Origin: Arthrobacter_J sp038199985
GTDB lineage: Bacteria; Actinomycetota; Actinomycetes; Actinomycetales; Micrococcaceae
Reading direction: 5' to 3'
Length of the DNA stretch: 64,000 nucleotides
Assembly: GCA_038199985.1 (NCBI GenBank)
Contig: JBBPYK010000088.1
Location: 32,782-96,781 of the forward strand
The translations under genes were made by a program, and so were the position numbers. Position 1 is the first letter of the stretch, and each line of letters opens with the position of its first letter. Under the pieces are notes generated by a model. The model ran no database searches and had not been told where the DNA came from. It worked only from the letters and a program-made list of their open reading frames with translations. Shown piece after piece: positions 16,591 through 25,076 of this stretch.

Positions 16591-16692
16591 AGCGTGGATG
16601 GATGAACGGCCATGCCACGTCTTCGGCACATGCGAGCCGACGTTGGGAAAGGTCTGTCCAGTATGGGGGTCTGGACAGGCCTTTCTTTTTTT
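16591..16692 (+). ncRNA. Putative structured small RNA (three hairpins, own terminator)
   Basis: The 225-base gap between the response regulator and the convergent MFS gene holds three hairpins in a row. Hairpin A: 16593-16601 with 16610-16619, nine pairs and one bulged G. Hairpin B: 16623-16627 with 16636-16640, eight-base loop. Hairpin C: the terminator 16648-16684 with a U tract. A palindrome TTAGCTAA at 16581-16588 lies where a -10 region would be, but I cannot see a good -35 box. The layout suggests a transcript of about 100 bases, either independent or processed from the regulator mRNA. It is not the actinobacterial 6C RNA: the terminator loop is G-rich, not C-rich. Confidence 0.45.
16648..16692 (+). 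terminator. Strong intrinsic terminator
   Basis: AAAGGTCTGTCCAG and CTGGACAGGCCTTT pair over 14 positions (one G-U) around loop TATGGGGGT, then C and seven T residues. It ends plus-strand transcription from the regulator trio and any small RNA. Confidence 0.9.
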
Positions 16693-16713
16693 GTCTGCCG
16701 CGACTACCTGTCG

Positions 16714-18051
16714 CTATTTCCGGACACCGGTGGGTGCTTCCGGGACTACCGCGATAGGCGTTCTGCCTGGTGATTTCACCGGCAGCAGCACCAGCAGGCC
16801 CAACAACACCACGGCCATGATGCCCAGAATGCCGTACCGCTGGGCGCCGCCTATGGTGATGAAGAGGGTGAAGAGCGCGGGAGCCATGAAACTGACAGCG
16901 CGGCCCGTTGTTGCGTATAGCCCAAAGAGTTCACCCGACTCACCCTCTGGGGAGAGCCTGGCCAGATAGGCCCGCGAGCTGGACTGTGCAGGCCCCACGA
17001 AGAGGGTGAGAAACAGTCCGAATACCCAGAAACCGGCCGGCGTCGTCATGAAGAACAAGGCCGTTCCCGCCACCAAAATGCCCACCAGTGCGGTGACGAT
17101 CACCGGTTTTGGACCCACCCGGTCATCGAAATAGCCACCCGCCATCGCCCCCACGGCCGCAACCAGATTGCCCGCGATGGCGAAAACGATGACTTCCTGG
17201 AGCTCAAACCCGAACGTCCCAGCAGCTATGACGCCGCCGAAGGTGAAGACGGCTGCAAGCCCATCACGAAAGATTGCGCTGGCGCCCAAGAAAAAGATGG
17301 TGTGCGGGCTGGTGCGGAAGATTGCGCGGATACGCCGGAACAGCAATCCGTACGAGGCGAGGAACCCTATGCGCGGCCCGGTCACTTTCTTTGACACTTC
17401 GGGCACGACCATCAGCACGGGAATGGCGAACACCCCAAACCAGATGGCACTGAACACGGCCACCATCCGAACGTTGAGCGCTCCCTCGGTGGGAATGCCC
17501 AGAAATCCCGGAGTGATGAAACCGAACAGCACAATGGCCAAGGCGAGAATGCCACCCACATAGCCCATTCCCCAGCCAAAGCCGCTGATCTTCCCGATCG
17601 TGGATGGCGTTGAAATCTGCAGCAGCATGGCGTTGTAGTTGACGCCTGCGAACTCCATGAACACGTTGGCCGCGGCTAACAGGGAGACGGCCAACAGCAG
17701 GAATTGCGGTTCGGGATACACGAAAAAACACAGTGCGGTGAGAAGGACTACCAGTGCGCTGTTGACTCCAAGCCAAAGTTTCCGTTTGCCGCCGGCGTCG
17801 GACCGCTGGCCCACCACCGGCGCCAGCACCGCGATCAGGAGCCCAGCAATAGTGAGTGCCGAACCCAGTACTTGTGAAACGTACTCTTCTCCGCCGAACG
17901 CCGCTGTAGTAGTCAGATAGACCGTGAATACAAAGGTGGTCATGATGGCGTTGAACGCAGCCGAGCCCCAGTCCCAGGACGCCCACGCGAGGATCTGGCG
18001 ACGACTGACAGGACGCGGGCCAAGGGCCGGCTGTGTGGCGGGTGCGCTCAT
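16714..18051 (-). CDS. MFS transporter, Atg22/UMF1-like
   Basis: A 445-residue carrier with twelve predicted membrane helices. The N-terminal 'ILAWASWDWGSAAFNAIMTTFVFTVYL' region (WASWDWGSAAFNAI) is the mark of the Atg22-like/UMF1 branch of the major facilitator superfamily. The cytoplasmic loop 'GQRSDAGGKRKLWLG' after helix 2-3 is the expected MFS motif A position. Family members in bacteria have no well-defined substrate; yeast Atg22 exports amino acids from the vacuole. It stands alone, convergent with the two-component trio and divergent from the Mrp operon. Confidence 0.85.
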   Translation of the reverse strand: MSAPATQPALGPRPVSRRQILAWASWDWGSAAFNAIMTTFVFTVYLTTTAAFGGEEYVSQVLGSALTIAGLLIAVLAPVVGQRSDAGGKRKLWLGVNSALVVLLTALCFFVYPEPQFLLLAVSLLAAANVFMEFAGVNYNAMLLQISTPSTIGKISGFGWGMGYVGGILALAIVLFGFITPGFLGIPTEGALNVRMVAVFSAIWFGVFAIPVLMVVPEVSKKVTGPRIGFLASYGLLFRRIRAIFRTSPHTIFFLGASAIFRDGLAAVFTFGGVIAAGTFGFELQEVIVFAIAGNLVAAVGAMAGGYFDDRVGPKPVIVTALVGILVAGTALFFMTTPAGFWVFGLFLTLFVGPAQSSSRAYLARLSPEGESGELFGLYATTGRAVSFMAPALFTLFITIGGAQRYGILGIMAVVLLGLLVLLPVKSPGRTPIAVVPEAPTGVRK

Positions 18052-18092
18052 GCCCTGATGCTATCCGCAACACCTCCGTACGTCATCAATCG

Positions 18093-18120
18093 ATGACCGC
18101 CCATATACGTCGGATAGAAT
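18093..18120 (+). promoter_or_regulatory. Putative promoter of the mrp operon
   Basis: ATGACC (18093-18098, four of six matches to TTGACA), 16-base spacer, TAGAAT (18115-18120, five of six to TATAAT), 60 bases before mrpA. Confidence 0.4.
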
Positions 18121-18179
18121 GATCCAAGATTAACCCCGCTTTCCCCCTGCCGAGTTCATTAGAGTTGCGGAGTTAGATT

Positions 18180-21100
18180 GTGCTGGTGGTGCTCACCGTA
18201 TTGTTCACGGTGGCCCTTGTCGCGCCCATACTCTTCGCTCGGATGGGCCGCAGCGCGTTCTACATTCTGGCAGCTGCCCCCGCTGTAGCGTTCATCTGGC
18301 TGATCTTCACCTTCTCCCGCTATACGCAGGCTGATCAGGCAGCGCTCGCCGGAAGCCCCCAGGCCCCGCCGTCGTTCCTTCAGGAGTGGGTTCCTGATCT
18401 CAAGCTCAACCTTGACTTCCGCATGGATGTCCTGGCCGCGGTCCTCTCGCTGCTGATTCTCGGTGTCGGTGCACTGGTCTTGTTCTACTGTGCACGGTAC
18501 TTCAAGAAGGACGACGCCGGTCTGGGTGCTTTCGGAGCGCAACTGCTGGCGTTCGCGGCGGCCATGTTTGGGCTTGTGACAGCGGACAACCTTCTGCTGG
18601 TCTATATCTTCTGGGAAATCACGACAGTCCTGTCCTACCTGCTAATCGGTTTTGCGCGGCACCGTCTCTCCGCCCGCCGTGCAGCTTTGCAGGCCCTGAT
18701 CGTTACAACGTTCGGTGGCTTGGCCATGCTCGTTGGGTTCATCATCATCGGGGAGTCCGCAGGTACCTACCGAATCTCCGCAATTCTGGCGGACACCAGT
18801 GGGCTGCTGGCGCAGGGCATTTTCGTGGATGTTGCCATCGCGCTTGTCCTGTTGGGCGCAATGACCAAGTCAGCGCAGGTTCCATTCCACTTCTGGCTCC
18901 CAGCTGCCATGGCTGCACCCACGCCCGTCAGCGCTTATCTGCACGCGGCAGCCATGGTGAAAGCGGGCATTTACCTCGTGGCCAGGTTTGCTCCAGGTTT
19001 CGCGGAGACGGCTTTCTGGGACCCGATCATCATTGTGCTCGGGTTGGCCACGATGATCATCGGTGGATGGCGGGCGCTGCGTCAGTTCGACCTCAAACTC
19101 CTGCTCGCCTATGGCACTGTCAGCCAGCTGGGTTTCCTCATGCTCGTGGTGGGTGTTGGCAGCCGTGAGGCTGCTCTGGCAGGTCTGGGTCTCCTCCTCG
19201 CTCATGGCTTGTTCAAGGCGACACTTTTCCTGGTGGTGGGCATCATCGACCACCGTGCGGGCACCCGTGATCTGCGCGAACTGTCCGGTCTACGACGCAA
19301 GGCGCCGTGGCTGGCTGCGATTGCGGTGATCGGCGCTGCATCAATGGCTGGCCTTCCGCCACTTATCGGTTTCGTCGCTAAAGAATCCGTGTACGAGGCC
19401 TTCGTCCACGGGGTAGAGCACGACGGCGGCTGGACGTCTTGGGTTGTTCTGGTTGGAGTCGTTCTGGGCTCGGTCCTGACTTTTGCCTATAGCGCGCGCT
19501 TTGTGTGGGGCGGGTTTGGCACCAAAGATCCCGCCGAGGACACGCCGTTCAAGCGGATCGAACCCGAGTTTCTGGCGGCACCAGCGATCCTTGCAATCGT
19601 CACGGTGGTTCTAGGGTTGTGGGCGGCCCCGGTGGACCTGGTGGTGCAGCCTTATCTGGATCTGTTCCCCGACGCTGGAACCGAGCGGCCGCACTTGGCG
19701 CTGTGGCATGGGATCAGCCCTGCCCTTGGCTTGACTATCGTGACCATTGGGCTCGGTGTCCTCTTGTTCTGGCAGCGCGGAAAAATGGAACGTCTCCAAT
19801 CGCGTATGCACCGTGTCCCGGAGGCTGAACGCCTCTACCGAGGTACGGTCGGTGTGCTCGACGACGTCGCTATCTGGGTCACCGGGCGCACCCAGCGAGG
19901 GTCTCTGGCGTTTTACTTGACGGTGATCCTGGGCATGGCCATCGTCACGCCACTGCTGTCGATCATTGGCCATGACTTGCAGTTACCGAATAGATGGCAC
20001 TGGTTCGATGGGCCCGCGCAGGCGGCTGTTGGTGCGGGAATCATCGTCGGCGCTTTAGGCGCCATCCGCGCCAACAAACGATTCCTCGCAGTTCTGATGG
20101 TCAGTGTCGCCGGTTACGGTATGGCGTTGTTATTTGTCTTGCAGGGCGCTCCGGATCTGGCACTGACTCAGATGCTGGTGGAGACGGTGGTGCTGGTGGC
20201 TTTTGTCTTGGCATTGCGTTCGTTGCCAGCTCGACTATGGGAAAGTCCACCGGGTAGGCACCGTATTCTGCGCGCAGTGTTGGGTGTCAGCTTTGGCCTC
20301 ACCATGATGTTCATAGCGGCCAGCGCCATGGGCGCCCGCGTAGCAGCTCCGGTTTCTCTGGCGTTCCCGGGTCTGGCGCACGACGGCGGCGGGGGCGACA
20401 ACATCGTCAATGTCACCCTGGTCGATATCCGTGCCTGGGATACGTTTGGTGAGATGTCGGTGCTCGCGATTGCCGCAACCGGTGTGGCGAGTCTGATCTT
20501 TGTGCGCAACCGCGGAGATAAGCGGCTGCGTTCAGCCGGCGTCGAGTCAGGGTCCGTTGACCGTGAGCGCGAGAAGAGTCTGGAGGGGCCCAGTCACGTA
20601 GCTGCCCTGGGTCTCGCGGAGAAGTTCAACACTGTCACGCGCAATAGCTGGCTTGTAGCCGGCCGTACACTTGCGCCGGAGCGCCGTTCCATCATCTTTG
20701 AAGTGGTGACGCGGCTTATTTTTCATTCGGTGATTGTGTTCTCCATCTTTTTGCTCCTCTCCGGGCACAATGCGCCTGGCGGGGGTTTTGCCGGTGGGCT
20801 GATGGCGGGGTTGGCTTTGACCGTCAGGTATCTGGCCGGTGGCCGATTCGAACTGGCCGAAGCAACGCCTGTCAGTGCTGGTGCGCTGCTCGGGTCAGGT
20901 CTGGCGCTGGCCTCATTGACTGCCATGGCGCCGCTGGTTCTGGGAGGACAGGTGTTTCAGAGCGCCATTCTGAAGTTCTCGATGCCGCTCTTCGGCGACG
21001 TCAAGTTCGTCACGTCGACGCTCTTCGACATCGGTGTCTATCTGGTGGTGGTGGGGCTGGTGTTGGATGTTCTGCGCAGCCTTGGTTCGGAAGTGGATGA

Positions 21101-21194
21101 GCGGACCGAAGAGGGAACCGAGGACGACGCCGAGGACTTCCCGGACGGACCAACCGTGGCCGTTGGGACGGCGAAAGAAGGTGACGCCACATGA
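18180..21194 (+). CDS. mrpA: Na+/H+ antiporter subunit A (MrpA, with MrpB-like C-terminal domain)
   Basis: The 1004-residue subunit is the largest of the Mrp cation/proton antiporter and resembles respiratory complex I subunit NuoL. The core 'NLLLVYIFWEITTVLSYLLIGFARHRLSARRAAL' region and 'SKAQVPFHFWLPAAMAAPTPVSAYLHAAAMVKAGIYL'-like stretch (here KSAQVPFHFWLPAAMAAPTP) place the conserved proton-channel lysines and glutamates. The C-terminal part after about residue 790 ('LLLSGHNAPGGGFAGGLMAG') is the MrpB-type domain, so A and B functions are fused and a separate mrpB is absent. GTG start with a weak GGAG upstream. It overlaps mrpC by four bases. The operon gives sodium and alkali tolerance and pH homeostasis. 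Confidence 0.95.
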   Translation: MLVVLTVLFTVALVAPILFARMGRSAFYILAAAPAVAFIWLIFTFSRYTQADQAALAGSPQAPPSFLQEWVPDLKLNLDFRMDVLAAVLSLLILGVGALVLFYCARYFKKDDAGLGAFGAQLLAFAAAMFGLVTADNLLLVYIFWEITTVLSYLLIGFARHRLSARRAALQALIVTTFGGLAMLVGFIIIGESAGTYRISAILADTSGLLAQGIFVDVAIALVLLGAMTKSAQVPFHFWLPAAMAAPTPVSAYLHAAAMVKAGIYLVARFAPGFAETAFWDPIIIVLGLATMIIGGWRALRQFDLKLLLAYGTVSQLGFLMLVVGVGSREAALAGLGLLLAHGLFKATLFLVVGIIDHRAGTRDLRELSGLRRKAPWLAAIAVIGAASMAGLPPLIGFVAKESVYEAFVHGVEHDGGWTSWVVLVGVVLGSVLTFAYSARFVWGGFGTKDPAEDTPFKRIEPEFLAAPAILAIVTVVLGLWAAPVDLVVQPYLDLFPDAGTERPHLALWHGISPALGLTIVTIGLGVLLFWQRGKMERLQSRMHRVPEAERLYRGTVGVLDDVAIWVTGRTQRGSLAFYLTVILGMAIVTPLLSIIGHDLQLPNRWHWFDGPAQAAVGAGIIVGALGAIRANKRFLAVLMVSVAGYGMALLFVLQGAPDLALTQMLVETVVLVAFVLALRSLPARLWESPPGRHRILRAVLGVSFGLTMMFIAASAMGARVAAPVSLAFPGLAHDGGGGDNIVNVTLVDIRAWDTFGEMSVLAIAATGVASLIFVRNRGDKRLRSAGVESGSVDREREKSLEGPSHVAALGLAEKFNTVTRNSWLVAGRTLAPERRSIIFEVVTRLIFHSVIVFSIFLLLSGHNAPGGGFAGGLMAGLALTVRYLAGGRFELAEATPVSAGALLGSGLALASLTAMAPLVLGGQVFQSAILKFSMPLFGDVKFVTSTLFDIGVYLVVVGLVLDVLRSLGSEVDERTEEGTEDDAEDFPDGPTVAVGTAKEGDAT

Positions 21195-21682
21195 GCGTTA
21201 ACATCACCCTGCTCGTGGTTATGGGTGCACTTTTTGCCATCGGAATTTACCTTTTGCTCGAGCGAAGCCTGACTCGTGTCCTGCTGGGGATCATGCTGTT
21301 GGCCAACGGTGCAAACGTTCTTTTACTCTCCACCGGTGGTCTTTCGGGCAAAGCTCCGCTCTACAATGAGAATATTCCGGCTTCAGAATACACAGATCCG
21401 TTGCCACAGGCATTGATCCTGACATCCATTGTTATCTCGTTCGCCGTCACGGCCTTCATGTTGGGTCTGATCTATCGTTCCTGGCTGCTGGCACGCCGCG
21501 ATGAAGTTCAGGACGACGACGAGGACCGCCGCGTCGCATCCCAAAGTAGCTTCGACGAAGAGGACGACGCCGAGGTTCCGGCCGAAACCACTGAGTTCAC
21601 CTCACCCGAGGAAAGCGAAGAGAGACCAGGATCCGTCAGGGTGGAAGATAAGCAGTACACCGATGGCGAGGACATCCGATGA
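21191..21682 (+). CDS. mrpC: Na+/H+ antiporter subunit C
   Basis: A 163-residue NuoK-like subunit with three membrane helices in the first 105 residues. Motif 'LLERSLTRVLLGIMLLANGANVLLL' region (ERSLTRVLLGIMLLANGANV) is typical of MrpC. After the last helix comes an unusually long acidic cytoplasmic tail of about 60 residues (many Asp/Glu, from 'RRDEVQDDDEDRR' on), absent from short MrpC proteins. The start overlaps the mrpA stop and its stop overlaps the mrpD start. Confidence 0.93.
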   Translation: MSVNITLLVVMGALFAIGIYLLLERSLTRVLLGIMLLANGANVLLLSTGGLSGKAPLYNENIPASEYTDPLPQALILTSIVISFAVTAFMLGLIYRSWLLARRDEVQDDDEDRRVASQSSFDEEDDAEVPAETTEFTSPEESEERPGSVRVEDKQYTDGEDIR

Positions 21683-23307
21683 CCCCGGACTTCGCCATCG
21701 TATCGATAGCGCCGCTGCCCGTAGTTCTACCGTTCCTCGGTGCTGCTCTGGCGTTCCTGCTCATCAGAAAGCCAAAACTTCAGCGACGGATCAGCACCGC
21801 CGTGCTCACACTGACGCTCATCATCGAGGTGCTGCTGTTACTGAACGCTTACGAATATGGCGCCCAAGCGGTAAATCTTGGCAACTGGGCAGCGCCATTT
21901 GGGATCACGCTTGTGGTGGATCGGCTCTCCGCCCTCATGCTGGTGGTGTCCACGGCGGTCAGCCTTGCCGTCTTGATCTATGCCACTGGGCAGGGCCAGG
22001 TGGACGGCGACGAAGATGCACCGGTTTCAATCTTCCACCCCACCTACCTGATCCTGGTTGCCGGAGTCTCCAACGCATTCCTGGCCGGGGATTTGTTCAA
22101 TCTGTATGTGGGCTTCGAGATCCTGTTGACCGCTAGCTACGTCTTGATGACCCTCGGAGGATCAGGTCCACGCATCCGCGCTGGGGTGACCTACGTCGTC
22201 GTCAGCGTCATTTCCTCATTGTTGTTTCTGCTGGCGATCGGCATGATCTACGGTGCCACCGGAACCATCAACATGGCGGATCTCGCGATCAAACTCGAGA
22301 ATCTGGATTCGGGCATGCAGCTCACTCTGCACCTCATGTTGCTGGTGGCATTTGGGGTGAAGGCGGCTGTGTTTCCGTTGTCCTTCTGGCTCCCGGATTC
22401 CTACCCCACGGCACCGGCACCGGTTACCGCGGTCTTTGCCGGTTTGCTGACCAAAGTGGGTGTCTACGCGATGTTCCGCACGGAGACACTGCTTTTTCCG
22501 GGGGATCGGATCAATGACCTCCTAATGCTCGTCGCACTGCTGACCATGATCGTGGGAATTCTTGGTGCCCTCGCACAGTCAGACATCCGTCGACTACTGT
22601 CCTTCACACTCGTGAGCCATATCGGGTTCATGGTGTTTGGTCTGGCCATGTCTTCTGTAGCAGGGATAGGCGCGGCCATCTTCTACGTGGTTCACCACAT
22701 TATTGTGCAGACCAGCCTGTTCCTCGTGTCGGGCCTGATAGAACGTCGCGGTGGCACCGCCAACGTGGACAAGCTCGGAGGGCTTGCACGGCTGTCGCCC
22801 CTGCTGGCGGTGCTGTATTTTGTTCCCGCAATGAATCTCGCGGGAATTCCCCCCTTCTCCGGATTCCTGGGGAAGCTAGGACTCCTGCAGGCAGGAGTGG
22901 ATCTCGGAACGGTGACGGCGTACGTGCTGGTTGTTGGCAGCGTGGTCACGAGTCTGTTGACGCTGTTGGCTATGGCAAGGGTCTGGAACCGGGCGTTTTG
23001 GCGCAGACCTGTCGACGCAGTGGACCCGGATCCGGTGCTGCTGCTGCCGGTCACTGCGGGCAGGTGGCGGGACTATGCCCCTGGCGCAACGGCAACGGAC
23101 ACGGACGACGACGACGCAATGTTGGAGAGCAACAGCGCGAGTCTCTCGGCGCCCATGGTTGGATCGACCATTAGCCTGATCGCGCTTGGCATTGCCCTGA
23201 CATTGTTCGCTGGTCCGCTGGTTGAGTTTTCAAATTTGGCAGCGCAGGACATGTTGGAACGCACCCCTTATATTGAAGCTGTTTTCGGCGAGGGAGCTGG
23301 GCAATGA
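21679..23307 (+). CDS. mrpD: Na+/H+ antiporter subunit D
   Basis: A 542-residue subunit related to complex I NuoM/NuoN, with about 14 membrane helices. Motifs include 'DLFNLYVGFEILLTASYVLMTLGG', of which the glutamate in GFEILL is the conserved proton-path residue, and 'GVKAAVFPLSFWLPDSYPTAPAPVTAVFAGLLTKVGVYA' (here VKAAVFPLSFWLPDSYPTAP). MrpD and MrpA are the presumed ion-translocating subunits. Both ends overlap neighbouring genes by four bases, so translation is coupled through the operon. Confidence 0.95.
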   Translation: MTPDFAIVSIAPLPVVLPFLGAALAFLLIRKPKLQRRISTAVLTLTLIIEVLLLLNAYEYGAQAVNLGNWAAPFGITLVVDRLSALMLVVSTAVSLAVLIYATGQGQVDGDEDAPVSIFHPTYLILVAGVSNAFLAGDLFNLYVGFEILLTASYVLMTLGGSGPRIRAGVTYVVVSVISSLLFLLAIGMIYGATGTINMADLAIKLENLDSGMQLTLHLMLLVAFGVKAAVFPLSFWLPDSYPTAPAPVTAVFAGLLTKVGVYAMFRTETLLFPGDRINDLLMLVALLTMIVGILGALAQSDIRRLLSFTLVSHIGFMVFGLAMSSVAGIGAAIFYVVHHIIVQTSLFLVSGLIERRGGTANVDKLGGLARLSPLLAVLYFVPAMNLAGIPPFSGFLGKLGLLQAGVDLGTVTAYVLVVGSVVTSLLTLLAMARVWNRAFWRRPVDAVDPDPVLLLPVTAGRWRDYAPGATATDTDDDDAMLESNSASLSAPMVGSTISLIALGIALTLFAGPLVEFSNLAAQDMLERTPYIEAVFGEGAGQ

Positions 23308-23843
23308 GGAAACACGTCCCCTTCGTTCAGGAACTGCCACTGATCGTGTGGCTTGTGCTGGTGTGGGGTTCCCTGTGGCGCGATTTCACTGGCCCAAACC
23401 TGCTCTTCGGCGCCGTGATAGCTATAATCGTGACTCGGTTCTTCTACCTTCCACCGGTGGAACTGAGCGGGCGATTCAACATCGTCCACGCGTTCACTTT
23501 CGGCGTGCGGTTCTTCGGCAAGCTTGTTGTGGCTAGCCTTGAGGTCTTTTGGTTGGCCGTGAGCCGAGGTCCTAACATCCGGAACGCCGTCGTCGCCGTT
23601 CAGCTGCGCAGCAGCTCTGATTTCATCGTCACTGCAACGGGTCACACGCTGACACTGATCCCGGGTTCACTGGTGGTGGACGTTGACCGCTCCACGTCCA
23701 CTCTGTACCTCCACTGCCTCAACGTGACAACCGCAGGCGAAGCTGATGCAATCCGTCAGGAGGCCCGTTCCGTCGAAGCACAGATCATCCGTGTGCTCGG
23801 GAGCAAAGAAGAGCTTGACCGCTTGCGGGAGGAAGAGTCATGA
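23304..23843 (+). CDS. mrpE: Na+/H+ antiporter subunit E
   Basis: The 179-residue subunit has two or three membrane helices and then a conserved cytoplasmic part: 'TATGHTLTLIPGSLVVDVDRSTSTLYLHCLNV', in which the TLTPGT-like element TLIPGSLVVDV is the MrpE signature. It is structural in the antiporter complex. Overlaps mrpD and mrpF by four bases each. Confidence 0.93.
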   Translation: MRKHVPFVQELPLIVWLVLVWGSLWRDFTGPNLLFGAVIAIIVTRFFYLPPVELSGRFNIVHAFTFGVRFFGKLVVASLEVFWLAVSRGPNIRNAVVAVQLRSSSDFIVTATGHTLTLIPGSLVVDVDRSTSTLYLHCLNVTTAGEADAIRQEARSVEAQIIRVLGSKEELDRLREEES

Positions 23844-24109
23844 CCGTCGTCATCACCGTGGTGTCCGTTATCCTGGCGTTGGCCGCAGCAGGAGCCATCT
23901 TCCGAATCGTCAGGGGGCCCTCGCTGCTGGACCGGGTCCTGGCCATTGACGTTCTGCTGGCGATCTTTGGTGGTGCGCTAGCGCTGGACATGGTCATTGG
24001 AGGCAATTTGGATAACCTTGTGCTGCTGGTAGCCATCTCCGTTATCGGGTTCATCGGATCTGTCACGGTGTCGCGATTCGTCACGGACAGGAGGTTCTCC
24101 GGTGGCTGA
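23840..24109 (+). CDS. mrpF: Na+/H+ antiporter subunit F
   Basis: An 89-residue protein with three membrane helices. 'RIVRGPSLLDRVLAIDVL' is the MrpF signature (RGPSxxDRVLAxD). It is needed for antiport activity in characterised Mrp systems. Start overlaps the mrpE stop; the end overlaps mrpG by eight bases. Confidence 0.93.
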   Translation: MTVVITVVSVILALAAAGAIFRIVRGPSLLDRVLAIDVLLAIFGGALALDMVIGGNLDNLVLLVAISVIGFIGSVTVSRFVTDRRFSGG

Positions 24110-24521
24110 CACAATTTTCGATGTCATCGCAGCCGTCTGCCTGATCGGAGGCGCTCTGATGTCTCTGGCCGCGGCCATCGGCTTATTGACATTCCCGGAC
24201 CTCATGTCCCGCATGCACGCGGCCACGAAGCCTCAGGTGCTTGGCCTCTGGCTGTTTCTCGCCGCAATCTCCGCCGAGCTACGTAGTTGGACGATGCTTC
24301 CAATACTGGCGGCGTGCTGGATCTTTCAACTGCTCACAGCTCCTGTATCCGCGCACATGGTTGGCCGTGCCGGTTACCGCACAAAGTACCTTCGCAAAGA
24401 ACTGCTCTGCATCGACGAGTTGGACGACGTAGTGGAACACGCTGTCGGTGACCAGGAGACCGATGACAACACAAAAAATGCGGGTGCCTCCCGAGAGGGA
24501 GACACCCGCACCGACCAGTGA
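24102..24521 (+). CDS. mrpG: Na+/H+ antiporter subunit G
   Basis: A 139-residue small subunit with three membrane helices; 'LIGGALMSLAAAIGLLTFPDLMSRMHAATKPQVLGL' region (TFPDLMSRMHAATKPQ) is the MrpG signature. A charged tail of about 40 residues after the last helix includes the codons that also encode a terminator hairpin for the opposite strand. It closes the operon A(B)-C-D-E-F-G, which is complete. It ends three bases before the stop of the convergent DUF4235 gene. Confidence 0.93.
   Translation: MADTIFDVIAAVCLIGGALMSLAAAIGLLTFPDLMSRMHAATKPQVLGLWLFLAAISAELRSWTMLPILAACWIFQLLTAPVSAHMVGRAGYRTKYLRKELLCIDELDDVVEHAVGDQETDDNTKNAGASREGDTRTDQ
24472..24510 (-). terminator. Minus-strand terminator embedded in mrpG
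   Basis: GCGGGTG-CCTCCC-GAGA-GGGAG-ACACCCGC (24480-24509) forms a long stem. Read on the minus strand it is followed by ATTTTTTGTG, a proper U tract, so it terminates the DUF4235 transcript 15-45 bases after that gene's stop. On the plus strand it lies inside the last codons of mrpG. Confidence 0.75.
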
Positions 24522-24524
24522 GTT

Positions 24525-24785
24525 CTAGACCTGGCCGCGGGTTCGCGCGAACCGGTCAATTGCCTTCTGCGTTTCGCGGTTGGTCAGAACCTGAATGAGG
24601 GTCCGCACGGCACCAGAGACCAGCGCAAAAACCAGCGTTGAGCGAAGGGTGTTCTCCAGTGCATCAGTGCCCTTGGGCGGGCCATCACCGGTGGTTTTCT
24701 CCCAGATGGCATCAACAATTTTGGCCCCGGCAATACCGGCCGCGAGGCTGATCAGGGATCCGAATATCTTCAATACTTTTTCCAC
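24525..24785 (-). CDS. DUF4235 membrane protein
   Basis: An 86-residue protein with a GTG start. Two hydrophobic segments (about residues 5-25 and 48-65) flank the conserved stretch 'AAGIAGAKIVDAIWEKTTGDGPP', characteristic of DUF4235, a family of unknown function common in actinobacteria. The C-terminus is basic. It converges on mrpG. Confidence 0.85.
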   Translation of the reverse strand: MEKVLKIFGSLISLAAGIAGAKIVDAIWEKTTGDGPPKGTDALENTLRSTLVFALVSGAVRTLIQVLTNRETQKAIDRFARTRGQV

Positions 24786-24914
24786 GGTGGCTCCTTGCTG
24801 TGAGACGGAAGCTTTCAGGTTGCTCGGGCTTTCTCCCCTAGCCTAGCGCCAGTGGCCCACCGGGCGTAGCTGTGTGTAAGCTAGAAGGCACTGAGAAATC
24901 AGTAAAGACATTAC

Positions 24915-25026
24915 GACAGGGGAGCGCTGCCTGTACCGGGATTCCGGCCACAGGTTGAACGCTGAGAGTGCGGACCACCGCAGACCCTCGAACCTGCTCC
25001 GGCTAGTACCGGCGAAGGGAGTCGAG
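24915..25026 (+). promoter_or_regulatory. TPP riboswitch (thi-box)
   Basis: The leader contains the thiamine-pyrophosphate aptamer elements in order: GGGGAGC (24919), GCTGAGAGTGCGG (24961), CCGCAGACCC (24978), GAACCTG (24990) and CCGGCGAAGGGAGTC (25009). It governs the thiamine-type ECF operon that starts 51 bases later. The remaining upstream gap, 24786-24914, shows no clear promoter. Confidence 0.95.
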
Positions 25027-25053
25027 CATCTCAAAGTGCCCACGGCATTTTCC

Positions 25054-25071
25054 CCTCCTGACTCCAGGAGG
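25054..25071 (+). promoter_or_regulatory. Shine-Dalgarno-sequestering hairpin of ykoE
   Basis: CCTCCTG (25054-25060) pairs with CAGGAGG (25065-25071), loop ACTC. The second arm is the ribosome-binding site AGGAGG, six bases before the ATG at 25077. It is the natural expression platform for the TPP aptamer: ligand-bound RNA would keep this hairpin and block translation. Confidence 0.75.
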
Positions 25072-25076
25072 ATTTC

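Noticed and set aside
16591..16692. Possible actinobacterial 6C RNA
   Set aside because: 6C RNA has C-rich loops in two stems; here the loop on the transcribed strand is G-rich and the T tract fixes the orientation.
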